Of a DNA stretch of 64,000 nucleotides, positions 40,809-51,149 are shown in pieces; the stretch's first letter is position 1; each line of letters begins with the position of its first letter. Under the pieces are notes generated by a model. It had not been told where the DNA came from. It saw only the letters and a list, made by a program, of their open reading frames with translations, and ran no database searches. The stretch lies in contig JAUCBJ010004579.1 of assembly GCA_032718475.1 (NCBI GenBank), positions 1 through 64,000 of the forward strand, given 5' to 3'. This stretch comes from Nemertoderma westbladi. Lineage: Eukaryota; Xenacoelomorpha; Nemertodermatida; Nemertodermatidae. A program made the position numbers and the translations under genes.

Positions 40809-42266
40809 CTAATCATCAGAGTCAAAGTCGCATACATATTCCCTCAAGTAGGCTGGCGGTAGGTGTCGACGTTTGGAGCGCCGGAGTGGGGGATCCGCTT
40901 CAGCTGTCTGGTGAGGTTCAACATTGGTGAGATTTGTAGGATCGCCATCCATGCCAGGACCAATGAATGAGTAGGAACCATCATCAGAAGAGTCAAAGAC
41001 ATCAGTGGGTTTGGTAGGTATATGATCATGAGAACAGTGTCCACCAGGAACCTTGTAGCATTCAGAAGTTAAAACGCGATACGAATGTTCTCGGAACTGG
41101 TTCCTAGTGAATTTTCTTAGAAAACACCATTTCCCATTGATTGAACAAACGATATAACGAGGTCGGCTGTGTAACTTAGATCCATCTGCGTATACGTAAA
41201 CAATATCGCCAACACAAATTGTTGATGTAGGGTTGGACCTGGAACCATGGCTCTTTGAACCAACACTGGATGGATGGTTTAACTGGCGAGAAGCATGTTG
41301 GTTATGGACGATGGATTCATCATCAACAGGGATAGCACTGGAATTAAATTGGTCTCTTTGAAAGAGAATTTCGCGTGATGAGAGACCTTGATGCCGAATT
41401 CTGGAATTTACATTGGCAATGACAATAGCTAGGAATGTTGGGGAGATGGGACCACCTGAAGGGTTTACTTTCAACATCTCTCCTATGACCTCCTGAATAG
41501 CACGTTCGGCGATAGGGTTTTTGTTAGGATTTTTGGCATCACCAAGTTCCAGTGTGATATTATATTGCGAAAGTTTGGTATCTTTTACAAGGGAACGGAA
41601 TCCTGTAGCAGGGTCTACGCGAACTACAGCAGGGGGACCATTACATGGGCAAAAGTGAATACATAGGCGGATTAGGCCATCACGTAGACTAGTGGCAGTT
41701 TCATCAGATAAGAGACATGCGGAGGTATATGATGTGATTGATTCACGGATGACTAATATATACTGCTTTTCACGCCGAATGACATCAGCAGCAAATGATG
41801 ATCCCATATGAAGAGGGGATTTGGTGGTAGATTGTGGAATTTCACGTCTAGGGGCAGTCGCAAGCGATGCACATTGGTGGCAATTGGTAACAACAGAAGA
41901 AATAGCTGGATCAATATCAAGTGCATAGAATGATCTAGAAAAAATTTTCTGGAGTTGGAATGAAGATGGGTGATTAAGTTGGAGATGGAGTGCAGTTAAT
42001 AAGCCAATGAGAGATGGCCTTGGGACAACAATTTGTTCTTGAGCTCCGATGAAGGGCCGTTCCCTTCTAACGACAACTAGTCCATCATGGGATAGTGAAG
42101 CTACCCCTAAGTACCGTTTTGTATCTCGAATGTTGGTCAACTTCTTTGAGGGACGGGTGCCTTGGAGTAGGTGAGCCTTAACACGATTTAGATCTGGACA
42201 TTCAGACTGTGTGGTTAGCCAAGTTGAGCGAGTTGTATATAATGGATGGTCAAGATCATCATCCAT
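40809..42266 (-). CDS. Ty3-type integrase region of Pol
   Basis: 485 residues. [20 protein letters not shown] then CHQCASLA is the H2C2 zinc finger. Catalytic core pieces: [20 protein letters not shown] (first Asp region), [15 protein letters not shown] (second Asp) and [20 protein letters not shown] (Glu). A C-terminal SH3-like strand set follows ([19 protein letters not shown]). The tail is acidic and basic with [10 protein letters not shown]. The real protein starts upstream in another frame: [11 protein letters not shown] just before 42266 shows that this frame was joined to RNase H, with one frameshift near 42360. Confidence 0.9.
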   Translation of the reverse strand: MDDDLDHPLYTTRSTWLTTQSECPDLNRVKAHLLQGTRPSKKLTNIRDTKRYLGVASLSHDGLVVVRRERPFIGAQEQIVVPRPSLIGLLTALHLQLNHPSSFQLQKIFSRSFYALDIDPAISSVVTNCHQCASLATAPRREIPQSTTKSPLHMGSSFAADVIRREKQYILVIRESITSYTSACLLSDETATSLRDGLIRLCIHFCPCNGPPAVVRVDPATGFRSLVKDTKLSQYNITLELGDAKNPNKNPIAERAIQEVIGEMLKVNPSGGPISPTFLAIVIANVNSRIRHQGLSSREILFQRDQFNSSAIPVDDESIVHNQHASRQLNHPSSVGSKSHGSRSNPTSTICVGDIVYVYADGSKLHSRPRYIVCSINGKWCFLRKFTRNQFREHSYRVLTSECYKVPGGHCSHDHIPTKPTDVFDSSDDGSYSFIGPGMDGDPTNLTNVEPHQTAEADPPLRRSKRRHLPPAYLREYVCDFDSDD

Positions 42267-42622
42267 CTCACAACTAGCCGTCGAGCGAATAACTGGAGAT
42301 ATAGAGGATTCATGAAGAAATGTGCATATCTGGCGAATCGAAGGAGAGGTGCAAAATCTGGGATATTGCGACTTTGAAAGTCAGCTACCAAATTTTTTTG
42401 TCCAGGTAAATGGAGCAAAGACACTTGGTATCTAGATACGGCTGAGAGAAATGTTGTTACTCTGGGGCTGGATGAGAAATTACCACGACAAAGCTTGCCA
42501 AAGGCTTGTATGCAAGGTTTACTATCAGATAGTACCCGAGTACGGTGATGTGATTGAATGATGAAGGAGGAGAAGTGGTTCAGTGCTGAGGAGATGGCTA
42601 GTGCCTCTAACTCACATGGTAA
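42215..42622 (-). pseudogene. Ty3-type RNase H, out of frame or after a stop
   Basis: After the TGA at 42623-42625 the same frame continues [40 protein letters not shown] and [20 protein letters not shown]: the second half of an RNase H domain ([16 protein letters not shown]-x-x-N-x-x-AD). It then shifts frame near 42360 to reach integrase. Confidence 0.85.
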
Positions 42623-44239
42623 TCATGTGACTTGGTGTACCTTTAACTTAGCAGAAAAACATCCAGCTAATAGTAGTTTATTATTACGACGTATGAAAAG
42701 CACTGCGCCTAATCCATCGATAGCAGAGGCAGCATCTGTGACAAGCCAAAGTTCATCATCAGCACTGGGCAATGTAATGGATTTGCAACTCTTTAATGCA
42801 GCTTGAGCTTTACGGAAGACAGCAATAGAATCCTCACACCAATTAACCTTATCTTTAGACAAATGTCCAGCAGCCAGTGAATCAAGTGGAGCAACCAAAG
42901 ACGCACAATGGGGGAGTACACGTGACAAAACCTTATAGGCACCAATGAAGGAGCGTACACTAGTGACAGTTTCAGGTAAAGGGCAAGTGGCCAGGGCAGT
43001 GATAACATGTGGTGAAGCGGAGAGTGAACCAGCTGACCAGACCCATCCAAGAACACTGGTGGTCTTGGGGCAAATAACTGTTTTTGATGGTGAGAGTCTG
43101 AGGCCACATCGATGTAGAGCATCTAAGACTGCAGACCAAGTGTTGAGAACATCTGAGATGGAATTCCCACCACAATAAAGGTCATCGGCAAGTTTCACCA
43201 CATTTCCAGTAATCAGTAAATCTCCGAGGATGCGGCTTGTCAGCTCTTCAAGGGCAGTTTCAGAGCCTGGCATGCCCATAGCACATCGTCGATAAACACG
43301 AACACCTCGATAAGGTGTTACAACACCACAGAATTTCATGGAGCCTTTGCTTAATGGAATCTGGAAAAAGGCACTTGATAAGTCTGTTTTAATTAAGAAT
43401 TTGAATCTTGAGATAGCTAGTAATGTGGAGTTCACATCAGGAAGTTTTGCAGGTTGGGGCTTACAATACCGCCCAACATCGGCAAATGCTGTAACTAAGC
43501 GGAAGCCTCCTCGGGGCTTCTTGACTAAAAACGATGGATTTAAATATTCAACAGTAATACCTGCATCTTCTGGAGTTGAGAAAACACCTAGTTTCTCATA
43601 TCGGTCAAACTCATCCTGGAGGGTTTGCAGATTTTCACGCCCATATAAAGGGAGCCGACCTTTCCTTTGAGGAGGGGGTACCGGCCCCATGTTTACAACT
43701 GCCTCATATGGTCCAGCAGCACCATTATAACCAGGTAATGACCCATCAAATACATCGACATAGCGGTAAAGAATGTCCTGAAATTTACTACGATCTGATG
43801 GGGATAGTAAGTTATCAGGGTCAAGTTGTAGTGAGCTGAGAATATTTTGAGTGGTGACACTGTGGTTGTCAGATAGGGAATGTGGTACCTGAGTTGGACG
43901 CAACTGACTCTCGGGAACATCTGCAGAAGGAGTAGCAACACACACATGGCTGTTGCGTTGGATACGGATTGGGTAGTTTGTTTCATTTGGGATATGAATC
44001 ACATTTGAAGTGCTGGATAAACACATTGGTGAGAACCATGGTTCGTTATTACCACTATTGGGATCAATATGAGGAGAAATATATATGTTGGGAGTATCAC
44101 GTAACGAATCAGGGACTTCTAACTCTAAGGAGCTCTGGGGCCATACAATTGATAAATGAGATGGAGCCCTTAGCAGCGGTGAAGAAATTGATGTTTGACG
44201 AACAGATGTTCTATGGTGGGATGTAGGCAGGTCAGCTGA
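42623..44239 (-). CDS. Ty3-type reverse transcriptase region of Pol
   Basis: The open frame runs from just after the TAG at 44240 to a TGA at 42623; the first ATG is at 44026. Blocks: LPLYGRENLQTLQDEFDRYE, LGVFSTPEDAGITVEYLNPS with FLVKKPRGGFRLVTAF, FLIKTDLSSAFFQIPLSKGS, RRCAMGMPGSETALEEL, the catalytic box VVKLADDLYCGGNS (LADD), and CGLRLSPSKTVICPKTTSVL. RNase H begins at LWLVTDAASAIDGLGAVLFI. The frame stops at HQVT-TGA where relatives carry Trp, consistent with a TGG to TGA mutation. RT order and wording are Ty3/gypsy-like. Confidence 0.9.
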   Translation of the reverse strand, partial: SADLPTSHHRTSVRQTSISSPLLRAPSHLSIVWPQSSLELEVPDSLRDTPNIYISPHIDPNSGNNEPWFSPMCLSSTSNVIHIPNETNYPIRIQRNSHVCVATPSADVPESQLRPTQVPHSLSDNHSVTTQNILSSLQLDPDNLLSPSDRSKFQDILYRYVDVFDGSLPGYNGAAGPYEAVVNMGPVPPPQRKGRLPLYGRENLQTLQDEFDRYEKLGVFSTPEDAGITVEYLNPSFLVKKPRGGFRLVTAFADVGRYCKPQPAKLPDVNSTLLAISRFKFLIKTDLSSAFFQIPLSKGSMKFCGVVTPYRGVRVYRRCAMGMPGSETALEELTSRILGDLLITGNVVKLADDLYCGGNSISDVLNTWSAVLDALHRCGLRLSPSKTVICPKTTSVLGWVWSAGSLSASPHVITALATCPLPETVTSVRSFIGAYKVLSRVLPHCASLVAPLDSLAAGHLSKDKVNWCEDSIAVFRKAQAALKSCKSITLPSADDELWLVTDAASAIDGLGAVLFIRRNNKLLLAGCFSAKLKVHQVT

Positions 44240-45625
44240 CTACTTAAACTGGCTACCATCTTGAAAAGTGATGAGTTGGAGTGAAGTGCGTAAGCTTATA
44301 TCGTTCCGGCAAAGAAATGGTGCCCCACCAAGCACATCACACCCTAAGTTACTAACTACAAGGGCATCAAAGGAAAAGGATAAGTTACCACGGGTAAATG
44401 TGGTGAAAATCTCGCCAACAACTCCGAGCCTGGATACACCATCAGCTTGACTAGGGATCTGTTGGGAATTTGGATATATGGGTATGTCCAAATTCTTTAG
44501 AAAGGTGGAGTTAATTAGGTTAGATTCTGCACCAGAATCAAGTATCATGCGTAGTGGTGTAGACTGAAAGTGTAAGTCAACATAAGGGGATCTGACAACA
44601 CTGACACGGGATATGGCTGGGGGGTCATCCACTGTACATTCAAACATATCTTGGTGAATGTCAGTATCCTCATCAATAACCTCAATGGTTCGAGTGCGGA
44701 CCAAAAATCGTTTATCCTGGTCTGGAAGGAAGTGGCATTGGCTGAGAAAATGTGTAAAATCACTGCGACCAGCCTGTTTGCATAGTGGGCAAATTTTTTG
44801 CATGCGAGGTTGTTCATGTGTTTGTGGCCGAAAGGGCTTGGGGGCAGTAGGTCTATGTGAATATTGTTGTGGGCGACTAGAAGTGGATCGCATAGTACGT
44901 ACTTCATCGCTAGCTTGGAGCTCGTCTAATAAGGATGGGAGAGCCTGAGAAATCTCAGGTTTTATGGAAGACAGAGTCTGATGTCGCAATTCTGTACCAT
45001 AACGCTGTTTAACTAGCTTTGGTAAATCGTTGTTGATTAATCGTAACCAAGTAAGAACAACAAGGTTTTCAACAGTAGGACATAATTCCTCATCTTCAGG
45101 AATGGGGACCCCATGGTGAGAAATGCCACCATCCTTTTTAAGCAAATTGTCATCTACAAAGGCTACCAATCTTTGGTATAGATCCTCTGGTTTTTCATCA
45201 TATTCAAGCTTAATGGATGCTAGGTCCAAAAAATGTGCACCAGAGATTTGAAATCCAAAGTGCAAACGTATGGTATTCCAGATAGATTGGAGAGAAGTGG
45301 ACGTTTTAACTATTGAATTTCTAGATACAATGGGGCAATAATTTGCTATTTGCCCTAGCATAAGTTCTAGGGTTACTACCTTTTGTGCTGCAGTGCGGCG
45401 CGATGTAGCAGGAATATCAGTCCCATCATCCACAAAGCCACGGGTAGGAGAAAGGCGAGATTTCTTTTCCCAGTGGGCAGAATCAAGGGTGAATGGGGCA
45501 AAGGCTGGGTCTAAAGCTAAAGTGTATAAAAGATTCTGTCTCCATGTTTCAAAGGTATTAATGGTTTCAACTTTAGAGAGAGGTATAATTTTTGGAGTAC
45601 GTAGGGAACCTGTCGCTGTGGACAT
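44240..45625 (-). CDS. Ty3-type Gag plus aspartic protease
   Basis: 461 residues. A Gag/capsid part (TFETWRQNLLYTLALDPAFA, IWNTIRLHFGFQISGAHFLD, LIKLEYDEKPEDLYQRLVAF-like spacing) is followed by a single zinc-binding set CPLCKQAGRSDFTHFLSQC. Then a protease with LRMILDSGAESNLINSTFL (D-S-G-A active site) and DALVVSNLGCDVLGGAPFL. It ends in a TAG that is in the same frame as pol, so readthrough or a nonsense mutation separates Gag-Pro from RT. Start chosen at the first ATG, about 520 bp inside the 5' LTR. Confidence 0.9.
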   Translation of the reverse strand: MSTATGSLRTPKIIPLSKVETINTFETWRQNLLYTLALDPAFAPFTLDSAHWEKKSRLSPTRGFVDDGTDIPATSRRTAAQKVVTLELMLGQIANYCPIVSRNSIVKTSTSLQSIWNTIRLHFGFQISGAHFLDLASIKLEYDEKPEDLYQRLVAFVDDNLLKKDGGISHHGVPIPEDEELCPTVENLVVLTWLRLINNDLPKLVKQRYGTELRHQTLSSIKPEISQALPSLLDELQASDEVRTMRSTSSRPQQYSHRPTAPKPFRPQTHEQPRMQKICPLCKQAGRSDFTHFLSQCHFLPDQDKRFLVRTRTIEVIDEDTDIHQDMFECTVDDPPAISRVSVVRSPYVDLHFQSTPLRMILDSGAESNLINSTFLKNLDIPIYPNSQQIPSQADGVSRLGVVGEIFTTFTRGNLSFSFDALVVSNLGCDVLGGAPFLCRNDISLRTSLQLITFQDGSQFK

Positions 45626-46148
45626 ATCGGTGTTCTATACGGATACTGGATATTGGCTGACCAGTATACCAGGAGCTTTTTTTTGTGGTAGGTACTGGGG
45701 TACCGGTATATGTAGTAATAATGCTAAGTAGAGTCGGATTGGCAGACTGAGCTGTACGACGTATATCAGTCAGTATATCGATGTTTACATAGACAGGCAA
45801 CTGTGACCTGATAAGATAGGTATGGTTATCCAGCAGTCCGGTAAGGACGGTAATTATTGTCTGTGAATCCGAATCTGGTTATGGCTAGGCCCTATAGGCT
45901 AGGTAATATTCACAGTTTGGTTGTTGGTTGTCAGTTGGCTCAACCAGCAACCGGTAGTGGTAAGTAGTACAGTTCTGGGTTAGTTCTGCAGTTGAGACGC
46001 GGTATTAGGTAGGCCTATATCACAGCCTATGATTTAGGCTACGACGGTAAGAAGATATACCTGCTGACCTGTATGCCATATGCTGACGCACTTGTCGTGT
46101 TGAGATGAAGGAGCAAGGCGAGGCAAAGGTAAGATATCGCTGCCACCA

Positions 46149-46387
46149 CGCCAATAAGTGGTAAGAGGTAATACTCCAATATGCAATAGGTGAAAACACA
46201 ACAGGTAAGACAGTAAGGCCTGAAGGTATATTGGTAATGCAATACAGCAGTAGTGTTGCTCAAGCGTCAACTGACAGACGTACCGGTAAGATGAAGAAAC
46301 CAAAACCGTAAGGCCAGATAAGTCCATGCCAAAACTAAACTACATGTAGTAATACATAAACAGACATGAGGCCAAAGGCCCATGGCG
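46149..46387 (-). repeat. Ty3-type 5' LTR
   Basis: 239 bp; directly followed on the minus strand by the tggtggcagcg primer-binding site. Confidence 0.92.
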
Positions 46388-46809
46388 TACCAATTTTGGT
46401 AGTTGGATCCTTAAACGTGATGATTTTATTGCGAATAAGATTGAGAGGTATAAAAGCTGACCAAGCGACTAAAACGCTATTAACAACTACAATACTATTC
46501 AATATTTTGTTGTTACCCCGAGTCATTCAAAATATTGTCACATATATAACAAATGAATTCTATTTCGACAGTTATTCAGCATTGAATAATGGAGCAGAAA
46601 TTTTTAATGGGCCAAACATCATTCAAACAGTATTTTGGGCCATATTGGCGGATTTAGCTCGCATTCTCAATTCCACAATAAATCTGTATATATTACTCAT
46701 GAACCCAATGTTTAAAAGTGAATTTTTAAAAATGTTGCATTGCAAAAAAATACACACAAATAAATGGTGTACTTCATTAACGAAAGATATAATATTTATT
46801 AGATTATAA

Positions 46810-48880
46810 TGAAGCCCTGAAAATATGTAACGAAATAATATAATTAGTATTGGTATTTTTGGTAAATAATATATAGAAGCTGACAACATCGAGCATAAAA
46901 TATACAAAATATATTACGTCATTATAAATATATGCGATTAATAAGTAAAACAATGTCAATGTTATATCTGTTGTGTTTATTTACCTTTTTTATATCTGTT
47001 GTGTTTATTTACCTTTTTTATATCTGTTGTGTTTATTTACCTTTTTTTATATCTGTTGTGTTTATTTACCTTTTTTATATCTGTTGTGTTTATTTAACCT
47101 TTGTTATTCCTTGTAGAAAACTATGACATTAAGCAGAGTATGTTCTTCTATCATAAATGTCACGGTATCTGGCTGGGTCTTGGAGTGTTACTAAGGCCGG
47201 ATACCGAGCGAGGGGGGGGGGGTTAATACAGTGTCTCCGAGTTTAGGGGGCCTGTATTTACTGCTGTAGGAAACAGATGGCGTTCCTTACCTAGACTTTG
47301 GGGAAAACTAACTTTTTTCTGACTTCCATGTATAATAATAACAACAATATACCACAAGTAACAGAAAATTAATCAGTAATAGCTCAAGGTCTGAGCCCAA
47401 TGTGATGCACAAAGAACTCCGGTCGTCAATCGGTACCAATCATATGGCTACACCAAGGTGCAACCTACACGTAAGTACTCTACACCTGGTTCGTCCTACA
47501 TCATAACAACTATGGGCCTAATATCTCACTAGAAGATATTAGTAACACTGACTATAATTCAAGGTGAACATTGAGTATAACCTACTTTCGGAAGGAGAGA
47601 AAGATTGCTCTCTCCTGATTGGTCACGGTAAGTGGTCTGCTATTGGTGCTGCTGGCAATAAGTTTGCCTAGAAGTCAGCAGAGCGGATGTGTTTGTTTGC
47701 TCTGAACTATTAGGGGATTCTCTAGGGGACAATTGTGGGGCGGCTTAATGCTTCCCCGTAGGTGGTATGTACACTCATCCAACAATATAATGATAAATAC
47801 AATGGATCTAATGTGCTAAATTGGTAGAATGCGCAGTCACGTGCTACTAGTTTAGTTAGAGCCGCAAGGCTTTCTGTTTGTTAGCTTGACCTTTGGGGCT
47901 GACAAACAGTGGTGTTAATTCATTTCTGGCTTTCTTCTGGATTTTTGGCAGTCATTTTTGGCTATCGGCTGATAAAGGAGACATATTGGTTTTTGGGTGA
48001 ACAATATATTATATTATATTATACATTCTATTCCACCCATACGCATAGAAATCCCCCCTCCCCTCCCTCTCGTTCATAAATACGAAGATAAATCTAAAAA
48101 CGGTTCTACAAGATCTTTTTTAGTTCTTGATTTACAGCTGAATGCCTCTTTATCCGTCTGAATATTAATCTAAAGCAGTTAAAAGCACACCATACAGCTA
48201 AACTTTTCGTATGGTTGGATTTCCTGGTCGGTAAATTCATTTCCAGTGTCAGTTATCAAACATGACATAACATGAAAATAAAAAATGTCAAATTTTATGT
48301 TTTTTATATCTGTCTGTCTGTTCGCCAAAAAATAGCCGCCAACCGAACATAATCAGCAGAGATTGAAATGTTAAAAATGACATCACCGAAAAGAAAACGA
48401 CTATTAAAATAATTTAGCTGGGTGGTATGCATTTTGAAAGACAGACGGACGGATAACACACATACTGGGGGGGGGGGGGGGGGGGGGGATTTAATGGGTC
48501 GGATTTTTTCAAATTGATATTAAACTACATTATTTTATTTTAAGCAATATACCCTTATGCCTATCACAGCATAATAATGCTCTAGGTTACGAATATGGCA
48601 ACGAAATTCTTGAGAACATGCTCAAACGATCACAATTTGAATAAAAGTGGATGGGTCTAGTGTGGATCAAATGGGTCTACCTGAGAATACCGAGAAATTT
48701 CCAATCGAACTTACAACTAATTCATTACTTAACTAATTCGATAATAAGTCCAACTCTATTGGAAACAAACTATAATTTTATAACAAATTTATAAATTATA
48801 ATTTTCTATTATAAAATAGAAAAAATAAATATAAATCTCAATAAGTTGTCAATAAATATACATTTTTAAGTCATTACTGT
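46810..48880. other. Gap without recognised genes (apart from the 29-bp repeat)
   Basis: Contains a G homopolymer near 48467-48488 and a short imperfect stem near 47162-47208 (cggtatctggc with gccggataccg). No coding region supported. Confidence 0.45.
46962..47105 (+). repeat. Tandem repeat, five units of about 29 bp
   Basis: Unit tatatctgttgtgtttattt then accttt; the last unit is diverged. Confidence 0.92.
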
Positions 48881-49031
48881 ATTAATAATAATGTTGTTGT
48901 CCCTTAGCGTTGGTAGGAAATCCAATAATTTGTGTAGTAGTGAAACCACGGTGCGATTTTGTTAACGTTGGACTGGCGCAGAGACCGTCCGTAGTTCCTC
49001 AGTAACCATGGATACAATGACAATCCTCTTT

Positions 49032-49990
49032 CTATTTTATTCGTTTCTCGAATTCCTCGTATCCAACGGGTTCGCCACAGAAACAGTTTGGGTTACCATA
49101 GTTACATTCAACGATAGGGACTTCAAGCGTTGCTGGTGTTAAGGCATCAGGGGAGAGTTTACTGGAAACATATACACTGAGTGCATTTCCAATCTGCACA
49201 AGTATTCCGAGACGTTGGCGAAGGAATGACGTTGCTCGTGGGTCACCAGAGGATAGTGTGATCCTATTCCCAATTGTTTTAATGAAATTCGGAGTTGCTT
49301 CACCCATTCCGCCAGTTGTCTCGAAAGAGACGGGGTAAAAGTGTGCAGAATTGGATGATGTGAGCTCGGAATACGTGCTGTTCTTCAGGGTTTCCTTGTG
49401 GTTGGCGACAGAGGGTCCTTCATTGATTGCAATTGCCAAGGAAGAATAGGCCATTCGGTGCGCACAAGTGAAGTCCCACATGGCAGGCTTTTCAGTAGTC
49501 CATGGGATGAGATTAATGCCATCAGGTCTTTTATTGTCAGAAAGTGAAAAAAAATCCTATTGGTTCAAGGGTTGATGGTGTTTCAGCCGCTTATTGCCTC
49601 GTTACATAGGCGGTGTCTGGCCTGTCGCCCAGGCAGTTTTTTTACATACCAAAGAGTGTAGGCCAAGATGGTCTGAAACTTCACCACACAAGCATGTATG
49701 TTCAATGTGTACATCAGCTCCAAGTCTGATTGAGGCATAGATTCTTAGCTGATCATCAGAAAGGCGTATACCCAGGTTTCCAGATGGGAGGGCTTGTAGC
49801 CAATCACCAGCACCAGGGGTGGAGACTAGTGGTTGTAGTTGCTAGTAGTAGTTGTTGTCACACGAGTTCACTAGTTGAGAAAACTTCTGTTCATTAAGAG
49901 GTTTACACCAGTCCCTTTGGCTGATAGATGAAGGATGATCAATGGAATTTACTTGACCTGACCATATCTGGACATTGATCTTCATTGTCT
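49032..49990 (-). pseudogene. NeSL-like C-terminal zinc knuckle and RLE nuclease
   Basis: Reading from 49990 down: QRDWCKPLN, then DWLQALPSGNLGIRLSDDQL, IRLGADVHIEHTCLCGEVSD and HLGLHSLVC form the C-x-CG ... H-x4-H zinc region. After a frameshift, ARHRLCNEAI and RPDGINLIPW follow, then the open frame 49481-49032: WDFTCAHRMAYSSL, SSNSAHFYPVSFETTGGMGE, RATSFLRQRLGILVQIGNAL. The P-D-G ... W-D-x-T pattern is the PD-(D/E)xK core of restriction-like endonucleases in R2/NeSL-type elements. It would nick the target site for reverse transcription; it is dead here. Confidence 0.65.
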
Positions 49991-50005
49991 GACTATAATT
50001 TTCAC

Positions 50006-51141
50006 TACTACTACTACTAGGATCGGCATGCAGCATTGCAGCTGCAGTTTTAATACTGTTGTGCCGGCTTGTCGATAAAATTGCGCTGCCACAACTCCCT
50101 ATCACCCATGACATTTGCTAGATCATCAGCATCTTCAAGGCCAATGTCCTTTAAGATGCGTCTCAAGAAAGTCATGGGCTGTCCAACATGCTTATTCACT
50201 CCATGAGGCTGCCAAAGTACAAGATTATGCACTGGCTGGTCCTCACGGCGAAAGCAATGTCCTGCAAAGCGGAGGCGATTTTGTTCTACTGTCAAGCTTG
50301 GGGGAACCAATGATACACCTCCAATGTTATATAGTGTCTGGTTAGAGATGTGTGCATTGTACTTGACACAATGAACCCGGCGTAGCATTCTTGTGAATGT
50401 GCCATCCAGAGATTTGGTGTCCTCCAGCATGGACTCCCATAGAGGAGTACTGGAATTACTGCTGCTCTAAATAATCGGACCTTAAGTTTCCGATTAATTC
50501 TCGGTGACTTCCAAATCCTGGAAAGCCTATTCAAGGCTGCCCATGCCTTTCCCTTACGTATTCGAAGGTCCTCACCTGACTTCCGGATCCATGATCCCAG
50601 GTAACAGAAGTCGTCCACATGCTCAAGCATACCATCCTTTGAGCTTATGCTCATCCGATCAGAGACTTGCTGAGGACTTTCAAAGTTAACTGTCAAAATT
50701 TTGGTCTTTCTGGAGTTAATAAAAAGACCAACACTAGAAACAGCATGTTCTAATGAGCTGAGGAGCCGTTGGGCTCCCTCTAGTGATTCTGGGAGTACTC
50801 CTACGTCATCAGCAAAGTCTAGATCAGTTAGGTACTTGGCAGGATTTCCTCGACTTCTGGAGCCAGTAGGTGGAGTTATCATCACCCCATCATCATTATG
50901 ATGATCTAAGGACATGCGTAGAACATAGTCAACCACAATTATGAACAAGAATGGTGCAAGTGTGTCTCCCTGGAGGACGCCCCATAACAATTCAAATGGT
51001 TCTGTGTCACCGTCAACAGTAGACACAAATGTTGACGAACCATCGTATACTGATCTGATTGCTGCAATAATTTCATCAGGAATCCCATATAATGAAATTA
51101 TGCTGAACATACGTGACCGAGAGACTGAATCAAAGGCCTTG
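50006..51141 (-). mobile_element. RTE copy 2, nested in the NeSL-like element
   Basis: Exact 8-bp duplication attttcac at 49998-50005 and 51142-51149. The 3' TAG-repeat tail is like that of copies 1 and 3. 5'-truncated inside the RT domain at the KAFDSV block. Confidence 0.93.
50050..51140 (-). pseudogene. RTE RT fragment of copy 2, frameshifted
   Basis: Two overlapping frames: 51236-50292 carries KAFDSVSRSRMFSIISLYGI, GVLQGDTLAPFLF, DFADDVGVLPES and the YLGSWI region, then loses frame near 50430. From there 50430-50050 gives the C-terminal end (RRVHCVKYNAHISNQTLYNI, GHCFRREDQPVHN). A small deletion near 50425 removes the CWALTAE segment. Not functional; about as similar to copies 1 and 3 as a recent sister. 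Confidence 0.9.
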
Positions 51142-51149
51142 ATTTTCAC

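Larger units (their letters stand above)
40348..46387 (-). mobile_element. Ty3/gypsy-type LTR retrotransposon inside the GPCR
   Basis: Two 239-bp LTRs (40348-40586 and 46149-46387) that differ at one base. Their tips are cgcc...ggcg rather than TG...CA. Right after the 5' LTR the minus strand reads tggtggcagcg, a primer-binding site that would pair with the 3' end of a tRNA-Leu-like CGCTGCCACCA. The target duplication is tac or tacc depending on the first LTR base. Order on the minus strand: gag, protease, RT, RNase H, integrase, as in Ty3/gypsy. Confidence 0.93.
39771..46809 (+). pseudogene. Rhodopsin-class GPCR gene interrupted by an LTR retrotransposon
   Basis: The coding halves 39771-40348 and 46392-46809 together total 996 bases, giving a 331-residue single-exon seven-helix receptor once the 6-kb insert and target duplication are discounted. 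Features: TM1 from the start, TM2 LLLAFADGQHVISL (LA-x-x-D-type Asp), TM3 end ITVERFIATYWPI (E/DRY as ERF), TM4 VLCVLAYGLGFGIIMG, TM5 split at WEAVIP, TM6 LTTTILFNILLLP (no CWxP), TM7 NSTINLYILLMNP (NPxxY as NLYIL). The pattern recalls FMRFamide-receptor-like peptide GPCRs (inference). The N-terminal tail is very short, so a 5' exon is possible. An in-frame stop lies just upstream of the ATG. The insertion should make this allele null. Confidence 0.85.

Noticed and set aside
46034-46327. ORF in the Ty3 5' LTR and the same ORF at 40287-40526
   Set aside because: Identical because it lies in both LTRs; no domain and not conserved as coding.
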